Shown piece by piece: positions 45,040-54,874 of a stretch of 64,000 nucleotides of DNA. The stretch covers positions 248,001-312,000 of the forward strand of contig NZ_CP061288.1 of NCBI RefSeq assembly GCF_018687355.1, read 5' to 3'. A model generated the notes under the pieces. It made no database searches and was not told the origin of the DNA. It worked only from the letters and a program-made list of their open reading frames with translations. Within the stretch, counting starts at the first letter, position 1. The number at the start of each line of letters is the position of its first letter. The translations under genes and the position numbers were made by a program. The stretch is from Polynucleobacter sp. VK25 (GTDB lineage Bacteria > Pseudomonadota > Gammaproteobacteria > Burkholderiales > Burkholderiaceae).

Positions 45040-46047
45040 TTATTGAGTTTGATTGATTAGCTTCTTCCAGTAGCGCATTAGAAGCTTTTCTTGATTAAAA
45101 GTCTTCAGGCTAAGCTGCTTTTTGGCATCGTCTAGAAAAGCTTGATTGATCTGTCCCCAGTCTTCTACTTCAATGAATGGCAAATCTTTAAAGAGATCAT
45201 TCATCTTGGCTTTTTTGACAATAGGAATGCAGCCAAGTAATAAAGCTTCCCAAGTGCGATGGCAATCTAGTCCAGCCCCGTGAGGGCTGATGACAAATTG
45301 GTATTGAGATTGTTGTTCCCAGGTATCTGCCATCGGTACAGGCTGCTGCTGAAAGTGGCAAACGGATTTATCCAATAAATTTGCGCACTCTCTACGATCC
45401 GCCCTATCTAGTGAAAAGTGCCAATTACAAAAAGCCTTTGCCTCCCTTTCATTAAAGGGTTTGGCTGTGTCAGCAATAGTTCTGAGTTGTAGCTCTTGGA
45501 AGGCGGGCAATATAAATCCACCTCCCCATTGCAAAGGATTGCTCCACTGGTTATGAATATTGATCCCAATAGGCAGGGAGTGGAGCTTGGGGTGATCAAA
45601 GTCTCTATTTTGAGCAAACCAAATTAATACCAGTGGGCTACTAAGTAAGGTTTCGAGGCTGCCATTCAGGCTTGCAAAATTTACCGGTAGATCACTATCG
45701 CCTGTAACCAAAATGAAGGGTTTATCAAGGCGTCTTAAAATTTGATTGGTAAAGGTAACGATTTGATCGCTAGGTACATAAACGGATGGTGTGCGATCAG
45801 GGTTTGATTTGGAGAAGTCAGAAACCTGTGTAGCTATGCTGCTTATGTATGAGAGGGTGTGTGCATCCGACTGGGGGCTTACGGGATGTATATCGCAGGC
45901 AAACATCAGTGTCCAGCTATTAACAAAACTTGCATTTCTAATGGAGTAGTCAAAACTCTCACTCATCAATATTTTGGAGGCGAGCTTGCGACGATCATAT
46001 TTTTTGAGCAAACTCCCTAAAAATCGATAAATTGGTCTATGCAGCAT
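45040..46047 (-). CDS. Exostosin-like glycosyltransferase
   Basis: A 335-residue protein whose C-terminal region matches exostosin (GT47-like) proteins: FVISPHGAGLDCHRTWEAL followed by LGCIPIVKKA (251-280), then PFIEVEDWGQI. The N-terminal half is less conserved. The family transfers sugars in polysaccharide synthesis; donor and acceptor are unknown here. It is the only minus-strand gene between 40.4 and 64 kb. Confidence 0.78.
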   Translation of the reverse strand: MLHRPIYRFLGSLLKKYDRRKLASKILMSESFDYSIRNASFVNSWTLMFACDIHPVSPQSDAHTLSYISSIATQVSDFSKSNPDRTPSVYVPSDQIVTFTNQILRRLDKPFILVTGDSDLPVNFASLNGSLETLLSSPLVLIWFAQNRDFDHPKLHSLPIGINIHNQWSNPLQWGGGFILPAFQELQLRTIADTAKPFNEREAKAFCNWHFSLDRADRRECANLLDKSVCHFQQQPVPMADTWEQQSQYQFVISPHGAGLDCHRTWEALLLGCIPIVKKAKMNDLFKDLPFIEVEDWGQINQAFLDDAKKQLSLKTFNQEKLLMRYWKKLINQTQ

Positions 46048-46186
46048 TGGTTGGATTAAGTGCTTAAGCGGGTGTTCTGTAGTGTGAATTGTGGCAACTG
46101 GATTGGATGATAATATCAGTCAATGGTCTAAATTGAGGCGAAACAGGATTCTTGACGCCCCAAAAGACAGCATATGAAAAGCAATC

Positions 46187-47590
46187 ATGACCTCAGATAC
46201 CCTGGATAAAAATACTGTGCGTATACCGCCGCCCCTAATTTGGGCGCAGTGCATTATTTTTACTGCGCTCTACTCAGTCTGGATGATCTATGAGTTGCTT
46301 TACTTTCGAAGAATTCTATTAATTAGTGGCGCCTTACTGTCGCTATATCCGATTTACCAGTATCGCCACTACTTTCTTCGAAAAAGAGCTGCCCCAATAT
46401 GGTTGATGGCTGGGCTATTTGTGTGGGCGCTTTTCCATCTTTTCTTCTTAGCCCATGATTATCCTGCGCAGTTAATGGAATTGAAGCGTATTTGGAAATA
46501 TGCAGGATTGGGTGCAATTTTTGCGCTTGGTCTAGGCTTATCGCTAGCAAGCACCCAGATCAGTAGGCCTAACGCAGTAGAACCCCCTCACTATTGGCCT
46601 TTGATTTATTTCGGACTATGTTTGCCAGTTTTAATATATTTACTTAGATATTTATTATCTACCTATGGATCTTTGTTGGGTATCGCACCCCCAGCATTTT
46701 TAAGGATTAATTCCGATCCTCATTCTGCATATTACATTCCTAAAACTGACTATATTGCTTTTTGTTTGCCAGTTTTAGCGCTATCTTTGGGGCAAATTTA
46801 TGGCCTGCTCATTTCTAATTTTCGTCTACGCACAACTCAATATCTGGCAATGTTCTGCTACCTATTTGTAATTGCTACAACCCTACTCCTTTTCTATGTG
46901 CAAAATACAAAGAATGGCATAGCATATGCAGCAATTCTGATCACGTTATTTCTTGGGTTCATTCTCTTTCGAGGATCCTCAGTCAGACTCTGGCAAAAGG
47001 TAATTCTTATGATGACTGTAGTGATTGCTGGATATGCTTTACTTCTGCCACATTTGCAAAAGAATGATTCTTGGCGCACCTTGATTGCTGATATCAAGAT
47101 TGGTTTTCAGCTTGAGCAATTTCCCCAGTGGAAGTTCGCGGGCGAGAAAGTTTATCCTAATAATGAATATGGAAAGATGGTTTCTGGAACCAACTATGAG
47201 CGTGCTGCTTGGTTAAAGGCGGGTTTGCAATTGGCGCTTATTGATCCCTTAGGCTATGGATTAGTAGAAGATTCTTTCAAAAAGATGGTCAAGGGCCATT
47301 GGCCTGAGGCAAGCCCAAATCTCTCTCACAGTCATAGCGGCTGGCTTGATTTAATTCTGGGTTTGGGCTTCCCAGGGATTTTGTGTCTACTGGGGGCCTT
47401 GATTCTAAATATTAGGCTATCACTAGCAGTCCAGCGGCCCTGGATATCGTTAATATTTTGGGGGCTTATCGCTAATCTAGTGCTTTGGGTTACTACAGAG
47501 GTTGCTGCAACCGTTTCCTTTTCGGCTCTTATTTTTTGGATTTGCTGGGCATCTGGATTAAATTTTCTAGATAAAAATCAGAGGAATTAG
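46187..47590 (+). CDS. O-antigen ligase family protein (WaaL/Wzy-like)
   Basis: A 467-residue polytopic membrane protein with about ten to twelve helices. The large periplasmic loop (about 296-390) includes ERAAWLKAGLQLALIDPLGYGLVEDSF and LSHSHSGWLDLILGLGFPGILCLLGAL, the His/Ser-Gly region typical of the Wzy_C/ligase family. It could be the ligase joining polymer to lipid A core, or another polymerase; a second Wzy-like gene at 51.7 kb makes the ligase role somewhat more likely. Confidence 0.8.
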   Translation: MTSDTLDKNTVRIPPPLIWAQCIIFTALYSVWMIYELLYFRRILLISGALLSLYPIYQYRHYFLRKRAAPIWLMAGLFVWALFHLFFLAHDYPAQLMELKRIWKYAGLGAIFALGLGLSLASTQISRPNAVEPPHYWPLIYFGLCLPVLIYLLRYLLSTYGSLLGIAPPAFLRINSDPHSAYYIPKTDYIAFCLPVLALSLGQIYGLLISNFRLRTTQYLAMFCYLFVIATTLLLFYVQNTKNGIAYAAILITLFLGFILFRGSSVRLWQKVILMMTVVIAGYALLLPHLQKNDSWRTLIADIKIGFQLEQFPQWKFAGEKVYPNNEYGKMVSGTNYERAAWLKAGLQLALIDPLGYGLVEDSFKKMVKGHWPEASPNLSHSHSGWLDLILGLGFPGILCLLGALILNIRLSLAVQRPWISLIFWGLIANLVLWVTTEVAATVSFSALIFWICWASGLNFLDKNQRN

Positions 47591-48211
47591 CCCTTTGGGA
47601 GCGCTTTATCCTTAGTTAAGGTACTCTGAGAGCTTATATGGCTAGCACTACTTATAGCTCCCTTTGCTTCATAAATAAAATGGCAGTCAGTTTTGTGGCT
47701 GTCGGAAAATTCAAAATTGATTCATTGGAGGCAAGGAATTACCTCTTTTGGCCATTCTCAAATTAGGCTTCTATGTACTTTTTAGTTTTTTGGCGCTGTA
47801 GCTGCCTCCTGATGGCCAACTTGATGTACGGGGTTACTACCCAAATTCCCATGGCACTAACGCATACTCGAAATTTTACAATGCCCAGAAACGTGGATAC
47901 TTTTATTGACACTCTTGTTATGGCGCCCTACCGAAGCATTAAATAATAGCAAGTTAAACCCACTATTTATTTGGATTGCACTAGCCCCCGACTTTAGGAT
48001 TGATCTTGAGCTCAATTAATGAGTCCTTGAGTGCCGAAAAAATTTCATCCATTTTTAGGGCTGTAATTTTAATGCAGGTTATAACCATAGGCGTTATGAA
48101 TAAGGCATATATTGACCCTAATGAATGCAAAAAGTTATAATGGAAATTGAGTATAAGAAAACGAATAATAATTAAATTGCCCACTAAACCCAGTAACTTC
48201 CAAGCCTATCC
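47591..48211. other. Gene-poor decayed stretch between ligase and wzz remnant
   Basis: 621 bases with no intact gene. Frames are broken by many stops. One uninterrupted piece (47802-47909) would encode LPPDGQLDVRGYYPNSHGTN and continue to a TGA; it has protein-like composition but no start, and no family was recognised. A minus-strand ORF at 47981-48184 has no ribosome site or recognisable domain. The stretch looks like the remains of former cluster genes. Confidence 0.5.
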
Positions 48212-48370
48212 ATGAGTGATAACACATCCACTCCCCATGATTTTAATGGCGACCCTCGAATCTCTCTTCTAGACGCCCTCAATTGCCTAACCGATTTTTG
48301 GAAGAAGCTCGCGTTTGCTGCCTTTGTAGGTGCCGGGTTGGCTTGCAGATTTTTCTTAGCGCTCTTATTG
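48212..48370 (+). pseudogene. Truncated Wzz-like chain-length determinant
   Basis: The start of an ORF (MSDNTSTPHDFNGDPRISLL) followed by DALNCLTDFWKKLAFAAFVGAG resembles the N-terminal cytoplasmic tail and first membrane helix of Wzz/chain-length proteins. After about residue 55 the frame turns into unrelated Arg-rich sequence and stops at 48457; the periplasmic domain and second helix are missing. An intact wzz lies at 50.9 kb. The end point at 48370 is approximate. Confidence 0.6.
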
Positions 48371-48497
48371 CTCTTGGGTCAACGCATGCGGTCCAGCGCT
48401 AATAGAATGCAATTGAATGTCCGGTATCGGGCATTAGCGGGCTTGAGTGTTAGATAAATCTTAAGCAGTTTAAAACCAATAATCAAAAGAACTCTTT

Positions 48498-49514
48498 GTG
48501 AATATTCTGTTAACTGGTGGCGCTGGGTACATTGGTAGTCATGCCGCAGTGGTGCTATCACAAGCCGGTCATGAGGTGGTGTTGTTAGATAACTTTTGTA
48601 ATAGTCGAAAAAGTATTTTAGAGCGACTACAAAAGATTTTGGGTAAGGCGTTGCCATGCATTGAGGGTGATGTTCGCGATACCGCACTTGTTACCAAAAC
48701 ACTGCAAGACTGTAAAATTGATGCCGTGATTCACTTTGCGGGATTAAAGGCGGTGGGTGAATCAGTTAAAAAACCTACATTCTATTATGCTAATAATGTT
48801 CAGGGCTCGATTAGTCTTTTGCAGGCAATGCAAACTTCAGGGGTAAGGAAGATTATTTTCAGTTCAAGTGCAACTGTCTATGGCGTACCCATTTATTTGC
48901 CTTATGATGAAAATCACCCAACCAATCCAATCAATCCATATGGTAATAGCAAATTACAGGTAGAGATAATTCTAAGGGATTTAGCTAATTCAGACCCGGA
49001 GTGGAGAATTGCTTGTTTACGTTATTTCAATCCAATTGGTGCGCATTTTTCTGGCGCGATTGGGGATAATCCATCAGGAGAACCGGGGAACTTAATGCCA
49101 TACATCACTAGGGTTGCTGCTGGTAAGCTGGAAAAGCTTAGTATTTTTGGGCGAGACTACGATACACGCGATGGAACTGGTGAAAGAGATTATATTCATG
49201 TAATGGATCTCGTCGAGGGGCATGCCGCAGCCCTGAATTTTTTGGAAAATAATTCAGGGTGTCACACTATAAACTTGGGTACTGGCAAATCTGCAAGTGT
49301 TATGGAGTGTGTAAGCGCATTTGAGAAGGTAACGGGAATATCATTGCCCATCAACTATATAGAAAGACGCAGCGGTGATTTGCCCATCTATTACGCTAGC
49401 GCTGAATTGGCACTTCAAAAGCTTGGCTGGTATGCCAGACGTTCTTTGGAGGAAATGTGTGAAAGCGCGTGGGACTTTGAAAATAGCTGTCAAGCTGTTT
49501 CGCGTTTAGATTGA
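48498..49514 (+). CDS. galE: UDP-glucose 4-epimerase
   Basis: GalE, 338 residues, interconverts UDP-glucose and UDP-galactose. GTG start at 48498 gives NILLTGGAGYIGSHAAVVL; active site SSSATVYG with Ser124, and Tyr148-Lys152 in NPYGNSKLQVE; C-terminal WDFENSCQ. It provides galactose for the polymer. Its base composition is nearer the flanking core than the block that follows. Confidence 0.95.
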   Translation: MNILLTGGAGYIGSHAAVVLSQAGHEVVLLDNFCNSRKSILERLQKILGKALPCIEGDVRDTALVTKTLQDCKIDAVIHFAGLKAVGESVKKPTFYYANNVQGSISLLQAMQTSGVRKIIFSSSATVYGVPIYLPYDENHPTNPINPYGNSKLQVEIILRDLANSDPEWRIACLRYFNPIGAHFSGAIGDNPSGEPGNLMPYITRVAAGKLEKLSIFGRDYDTRDGTGERDYIHVMDLVEGHAAALNFLENNSGCHTINLGTGKSASVMECVSAFEKVTGISLPINYIERRSGDLPIYYASAELALQKLGWYARRSLEEMCESAWDFENSCQAVSRLD

Positions 49515-49681
49515 TGGTCTTGCTAGGGAGCCGTTTAGTCTATTCAGGGTAACTAGACTTAAGTGTGGATAGTGGTCAAGTGCAGAATTTTAGTCCCGCA
49601 TAAAAATTTTTAAATTATCATTTGCGCTTGAAAAATGACTGGTAGTAATTAGATAATGTGGAATTAAATTTTCTATTAAAA

Positions 49682-50737
49682 ATGCCTTCAGAAAAACAAC
49701 AAAGAATTCGGTATTTGGATGGATTGAGAGGTATCGCCATCATCATGGTTCTGATGTGTCATACGTTCTCCAGATGGCCTGAATACATTCCCTGGGTAAC
49801 TGATCATGCGCATTTTACGCTATTTAAATATGGAGGCTTTGGGGTTGCGTTATTTTTCATAATATCAGGCTTTGTTATTAATATGACAATAGAAAATTCC
49901 TCAAGCTTTTTTCTATTTATTTTTAAAAGGTGGCTAAGATTATTTCCAGCAATATTTTTAGCCACGATACTTATATTTATTTCGGCTAGTTTTCTACATG
50001 AAAGACCAGCAGGAGCGCCCAATCTAAAAGACCTGATCCCAGGCCTAACTCTTATTCAACCAGAACTACTTCAGATAATTTTTGATACAAAATTTACAGG
50101 GCTAGAAGGTGCATTCTGGTCATTATATGTAGAGGTAAAGTTTTATTTAATATATGGAATAATTTATTTCGTTAAAAGAGATAAATCAATTCATATACTA
50201 CTAGCTATTTTTTTTAGCAGCATATTATGTAAGACCTTGATTCATCTAGAGATGATTCCTCCTGATGGGGTAATACAAAAAATTATATTTATTTTTTTAT
50301 CGGCTCAATATTTTGGATGGTTTTGTATTGGAATAATGCTTAATAGCGCAAAAAAAATGAAGAAAAATTTATACATACTTTATGCTATTGCATTAATGCC
50401 GCCTTCAATAGCCTTGATGTTTGGCTTAGATTTTTCTGGGTTTATTTTTGGTGCTCTTGTTTTTTTTATATTTTTTTGTAGTGTATTTATAAAAAAATCT
50501 AGGTACATTTTTGAATGCAGGCTTTTATTATTATTTGGCTTTATAAGCTACCCATTATATTTGATACACGAAAATGCAATTGTTTCATTGACTATGAAAA
50601 CGCATAGTTATATAGAATGGCTGCCAGGGATCCTAACTCCTTTTCCGGGGTTGTTTGCTTTAGTCCTGGTATCATTTCTTATTGCTAAGTATGCCGAGCC
50701 CGCACTTAGGGTGAAATTAACTCACAAGGAGTTATGA
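49682..50737 (+). CDS. Acyltransferase 3 family membrane protein
   Basis: OafA/YrhL-type acyltransferase, 351 residues from the ATG at 49682 (a GTG at 49658 would add eight). It has ten or so helices and the N-terminal signature RYLDGLRGIAIIMVLMCHTF, whose His is catalytic, and GGFGVALFFIISGFVI. Such enzymes O-acetylate sugars of O-antigen on the periplasmic side of the inner membrane. Its A/T-rich codon use marks the start of the foreign-looking block. Confidence 0.88.
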   Translation: MPSEKQQRIRYLDGLRGIAIIMVLMCHTFSRWPEYIPWVTDHAHFTLFKYGGFGVALFFIISGFVINMTIENSSSFFLFIFKRWLRLFPAIFLATILIFISASFLHERPAGAPNLKDLIPGLTLIQPELLQIIFDTKFTGLEGAFWSLYVEVKFYLIYGIIYFVKRDKSIHILLAIFFSSILCKTLIHLEMIPPDGVIQKIIFIFLSAQYFGWFCIGIMLNSAKKMKKNLYILYAIALMPPSIALMFGLDFSGFIFGALVFFIFFCSVFIKKSRYIFECRLLLLFGFISYPLYLIHENAIVSLTMKTHSYIEWLPGILTPFPGLFALVLVSFLIAKYAEPALRVKLTHKEL

Positions 50738-50930
50738 TCATAGTGAGCCTCACATCAAAAGAATTGATAATTAAGGCACCCTTAATTGCACATTGGATTG
50801 ATTGAGTCCAAAAATTGCCTCTACTATTCCTAATTAATGAGAAACTTTTTGGTTTTTTCCAACTATATTTTGAAGGCATTATAAAAAATATTTTGCTTTT
50901 TCAATGAACAGTAGGGTGTGTAAATAAAAA

Positions 50931-51689
50931 GTGAATGAAATGAACGAAAAAAAATCAATTTTTGATGTCTTTAATTTATTTATCAAAAATAAATGGTTAT
51001 TGGGGGGCATAAGTCTTCTTGGGGCAATAGCTTCAGCGTTATACCTGCAAAATTTCCCCAAAACATATGAAGCTAAAGCTTACATACAATTAAGTCATAT
51101 TGATGGGGTGGCTACTCCAGGCCTTGCAATTACTAGCATATACCCCGAAATACCATCGATGTTAATTTATAGAATTAAGACGGCTGGCTTATATGATCTT
51201 AGAGATCAAAATTTCTGTGGTGCTGAGGGGGACGACAGATCTGCTAGGAAACTGCTCCAAAAAATTGACTTAAGGGTTCCAGTCTCTGGCGAGCCAAATA
51301 CTGTAGAGCTTAAGGTTAGGGCAGATAATGCTCAGGTTGCTGGTGAGTGTGCAGAGTCAATATTTAATTTGATAAAAAGCAGTGAATCTAAAATGCTTAA
51401 GGAGTATTTATCCCTTGTGAATGAAAAATATGTCAATGAGCAATTGCGTTTAGCACATGCGGACATACATGTATCTCGAGAGAGTATTTCGGGCTTAGGA
51501 GACTTTTTGAAGAGTTCTAAAAGATATGATGCAGTGCTGTTAACACCAATTTACATTGGCGAGGCTGTTCGTCCTAGCCCTCTCAAAATCATTCCTGCAG
51601 GAGCAATTGCTGGGCTAATGTTCGGCCTATTTCTTTTGTTACTTAAGGAAGCATTCAGTAAATTTAGGGGTAGTAATAATGCCCAGTAA
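50931..51689 (+). CDS. wzz: Wzz-type polysaccharide chain-length determinant
   Basis: Chain-length regulator of the Wzz/PCP-1 type, about 250 residues. First membrane helix about 23-41 (WLLGGISLLGAIASALYL), a periplasmic domain with a predicted coiled coil (about 130-190) and the characteristic proline-rich PSPLKIIPAGAIAG preceding the second helix near 220-240. Start could be GTG 50931 or ATG 50940. It overlaps wzy by 11 bases. Confidence 0.88.
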   Translation: MNEMNEKKSIFDVFNLFIKNKWLLGGISLLGAIASALYLQNFPKTYEAKAYIQLSHIDGVATPGLAITSIYPEIPSMLIYRIKTAGLYDLRDQNFCGAEGDDRSARKLLQKIDLRVPVSGEPNTVELKVRADNAQVAGECAESIFNLIKSSESKMLKEYLSLVNEKYVNEQLRLAHADIHVSRESISGLGDFLKSSKRYDAVLLTPIYIGEAVRPSPLKIIPAGAIAGLMFGLFLLLLKEAFSKFRGSNNAQ

Positions 51690-52869
51690 ACTTACAAAAA
51701 TTAATAGTTTGTTATTGGCTGCTGTAATAATTCTAGGATTCAATACTTATATAGTTCAGAATAAATTAGGATTTAGCGAATTTATCGCCGAAGGTCTTCC
51801 AATGGTCATTGGCATAATTATTTTTGCAGGATTAATATTTTTTGGAAAATATGATAAAAATATAGTATTTGATAACTCATATGTTTACTACACCATTATT
51901 TATATAATTTATTTAATATTCATAACATCTTATTATATAGTAATTAATGACGAAAGCTTATTAAGATATATATTTCTATATCAGTATTTACCTCCTTTAT
52001 CAATAATGATGTATGCTAACTCAAAATATATTGATATTAATTTTGAATTTGGATTTTTTTTAATGGCTTTTGCTGCTTCCATAAGCTCAGTATTTGCCTT
52101 GGGTCAATTTTTTCATTTTATTGAAATTGTCCCAATCGATATAAATAGGGCAAGAGGATTATCTCGATCAACCTTGAATTACAGCAGTCTAATGTTTCTT
52201 GGTTTTTTAGCCGCATGGAATATAAGGTGCAATTTTTATAGATTTTTTTTCATGTTTATTATAGCTATTGGGGTCTTATGCTCGCAAAGTAGAGGTGCTT
52301 TATTAGCCTGTTTCACCTTTATTTTTTTAATAAGTATAAAAAAAATAAAATTTTTATCTCCAAAGATAATAATTATTTTTATTCTTTTTTTATTGCCGTT
52401 AATATTAGTATTATTATTTTTAAGTGAATTTAAAGTATATAGCAGCGCAAGTGTAAATGAATTAATTTGGCGGTTGAGTAATACGTTTAATTTTACCAGC
52501 GGAGATAATGCACTCCGTTCCGCGAGATATTGGGATGTAATAAATGATTTCCACTTGTATGGAAGGGGTGTCGGCGCTACGGGGCCAGCATCTGGGAGGA
52601 TAAATCCCGGAGCCGTTCATTATGAAAGCTTTGTATTAGCACTTCTGGTTCATGGCGGCTTCATAGGCGTTCTTTACTACATGGCCACTATCTCAAGTAT
52701 TTTAAGAGCTATTGGTAAGGGTGCGCTAAATATTTTCCCGTATATAGCTGCATTTTTTGTTATGATGACTGTTCAGCAAACATTTGAAACGCCGACTGTT
52801 AATACTATGGCATGGTTATTAATACTTCTAGTTTTAACAAAACATTTAAAATTAAATATTAGTAAATGA
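51679..52869 (+). CDS. wzy: O-antigen polymerase (Wzy-like)
   Basis: A 396-residue polytopic membrane protein with ten or more predicted helices, very A/T-rich. In the second half, CSQSRGALLACFTFIFL and a periplasmic loop ending GVGATGPASGRINPGAVHYESFVLALLVHGG resemble the Wzy_C/ligase family. By position between wzz and wzx in a Wzy-dependent cluster it is the probable polymerase. Wzy proteins are poorly conserved, so symbol by context. Confidence 0.78.
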   Translation: MPSKLTKINSLLLAAVIILGFNTYIVQNKLGFSEFIAEGLPMVIGIIIFAGLIFFGKYDKNIVFDNSYVYYTIIYIIYLIFITSYYIVINDESLLRYIFLYQYLPPLSIMMYANSKYIDINFEFGFFLMAFAASISSVFALGQFFHFIEIVPIDINRARGLSRSTLNYSSLMFLGFLAAWNIRCNFYRFFFMFIIAIGVLCSQSRGALLACFTFIFLISIKKIKFLSPKIIIIFILFLLPLILVLLFLSEFKVYSSASVNELIWRLSNTFNFTSGDNALRSARYWDVINDFHLYGRGVGATGPASGRINPGAVHYESFVLALLVHGGFIGVLYYMATISSILRAIGKGALNIFPYIAAFFVMMTVQQTFETPTVNTMAWLLILLVLTKHLKLNISK

Positions 52870-53678
52870 ATATTATTGAAAGTATATTAAATTATATGAT
52901 GGAAGTATATAAATTTTTTTTGAGAAATTTAAAAGAAATTAAAAGACTATTATTTAATGATTTGTACTCTTTGATTGTATTTTTTTTATATTATCGGTAT
53001 TTAATTTCTAGTGATCATAAAGAATCTAAATATAGCAAAGGAGTCACGGTAGTTATTACTTCATGCAATAGACCTAAGGAATTAAGAAATTTATTAGTAT
53101 CTTTTGTTAAATTTAATACATATAAAATTAGTAAATTCATTATTGTAGAAGATGCTGGCTGCAAAGAATCTGTTGAAATTGCAAGGCAGCAATTAAAGGA
53201 TGAGAATTTAAAAATATTGCTACATTCAAAAAATATTGGACAATTAAATTCAATTGATGAAGCATATGCATTTGTTGATACGGAGTATATTTTTCATCTC
53301 GAAGAGGATTGGGAATTCATTAAATCTGGTTTTATTGAGAATTCAATAGGAGTATTTGAAAAAAATTCAAAACTTGTAAGTCTTTCATTGCGTCCTCATG
53401 CTGATTGGAATAAATGGGAATTTGAAAAAAAAGTTGATTATTATGGCTTTGAAAAATCTCATAACTTTATATGGCAAGGAATTTCAATTAACCCGGGAAT
53501 CTATAAAAAAGCTAATTATGATTTATTGGGCTCTTACGAAAAATTCAAAAAAGAACGGATCGTGGTTCAGGCTTACAGAAGTCTAGGATTAATTGGTGGA
53601 ATTTCACTTGAAGAAAATGGATATGTAATCCATAAAGGGGAAAACAACACTACTAGAAAAAAATATAAAGTAGCCTAA
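52866..53678 (+). CDS. Glycosyltransferase family 2 protein
   Basis: GT-A fold glycosyltransferase, 270 residues, overlapping wzy by 4 bases (ATGA). A short N-terminal hydrophobic stretch (about 34-46) precedes TVVITSCNRPKELRNLLVSF (61-80), IIVEDAG, and an acidic HLEEDWEF at 144-151 that stands where a DxD motif is expected. Donor and acceptor unknown. Many A/T-rich codons. Confidence 0.85.
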   Translation: MNIIESILNYMMEVYKFFLRNLKEIKRLLFNDLYSLIVFFLYYRYLISSDHKESKYSKGVTVVITSCNRPKELRNLLVSFVKFNTYKISKFIIVEDAGCKESVEIARQQLKDENLKILLHSKNIGQLNSIDEAYAFVDTEYIFHLEEDWEFIKSGFIENSIGVFEKNSKLVSLSLRPHADWNKWEFEKKVDYYGFEKSHNFIWQGISINPGIYKKANYDLLGSYEKFKKERIVVQAYRSLGLIGGISLEENGYVIHKGENNTTRKKYKVA

Positions 53679-54874
53679 TGAGGTTTATTCAACGCCTTAC
53701 TGGCTATTCAATAATGCAAGCTTTAAGTTTGCTTGCCTCTTTATTGGCAACAGTATTGGTAATTCGGGGTGTTGGAATAACTGAATACGGAGACTATGCA
53801 TTCTATGTAGCTGTTGGAGAGGGCTTTAAGGCAATAATACTTTTAGGATATGAGCAATCAATAGGTCTTTACGCGGAAAAAAGGTCAAGAAATCTGATCG
53901 AGCAGCATGATGTTTTAATATTTAATTCAAAGTTTTTAGTTTTTCTGTTGCTGCTACCATTTTTATTGCTCATTCAAAATGGCATTCTTCAGATTGGTAT
54001 CCTCTTGATGATGTTTAGTTCAGTTATGGATGTTTCATACCTTCATATGGAACACTCAGAGCTAAAGAGGGTAAGCCAAACGCTTTTTTTTACTAGGTTA
54101 AGTTATTTAGTTTTTGTTCTTATCCTTTTGGGTGCAGGAGTTAGCTTTGAGTATTATGTATTCGCATTTGGATTTACTAATATTATCTATAGTACTGTTA
54201 TTGCCAATGTAAATAAAAAGAATTTCTTCCCAAAAATTGATTTAGTGGATGGAGCCAGGCAGCTATGGATTGCTATCCCAATGGGGGCCAACAGGATCTT
54301 CTTATTTAATGAGGGATTATTTATTTTATATTTTTTTAAAAATATATTAGCTTCAGAGGTTTATGGTGTTTTCATGTTTATCTTCAATATAGCTAGAATG
54401 TTAACAGCATTCCTTAGTGTGGTGATTACGCCTGCATTTAAAAATGTAACTATGCAAGTACAAACAAAAGAGAAGGTTTATAAAAAGCTATTTTTCTTTG
54501 GATTTTTATCGACTTGTGCATGCCTTTTATCTATCAAATTTTTAACTCCAATAGCCCTGGTTAAAAAAATTATAGGATTTTCAGTCGACGATAAAGTTCT
54601 TATTGTTTGGCTAATGTATTCTTGCTTGTATTCTTTTGCTATTTATATATCAACTATTTATTTAACAATAGGAATCATTGCATTTGGTAAGGTTGCCAGA
54701 TTTTACTTTACAAGGATTTTTTATATTTTCATTGTAGTTTTATGCAGTTACTTTCTAGTAGAAAATAATCCAGTTAATGGAATTTTTGTATTAATCACTG
54801 CTGAGCTTATTTCCGTAGTAATACCATCAATAATAATAAGTATGTTGATATCAAGGGATAAAATATCTAAATGA
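53678..54874 (+). CDS. wzx: O-antigen flippase (Wzx-like)
   Basis: A 398-residue protein with 10-12 hydrophobic helices of the polysaccharide-transporter (MATE-like) superfamily: N-terminal RFIQRLTGYSIMQALSLLASLLATVLVIR and GVGITEYGDYAFYVAVGEGF are typical of Wzx. It moves undecaprenyl-linked repeat units across the inner membrane. It starts one base into the previous stop (TAATG). Confidence 0.85.
   Translation: MRFIQRLTGYSIMQALSLLASLLATVLVIRGVGITEYGDYAFYVAVGEGFKAIILLGYEQSIGLYAEKRSRNLIEQHDVLIFNSKFLVFLLLLPFLLLIQNGILQIGILLMMFSSVMDVSYLHMEHSELKRVSQTLFFTRLSYLVFVLILLGAGVSFEYYVFAFGFTNIIYSTVIANVNKKNFFPKIDLVDGARQLWIAIPMGANRIFLFNEGLFILYFFKNILASEVYGVFMFIFNIARMLTAFLSVVITPAFKNVTMQVQTKEKVYKKLFFFGFLSTCACLLSIKFLTPIALVKKIIGFSVDDKVLIVWLMYSCLYSFAIYISTIYLTIGIIAFGKVARFYFTRIFYIFIVVLCSYFLVENNPVNGIFVLITAELISVVIPSIIISMLISRDKISK

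Noticed and set aside
47981-48184. 67-residue minus-strand ORF in the decayed zone
   Set aside because: No ribosome site, no recognised domain and low-complexity hydrophobic sequence typical of chance A/T-rich frames.
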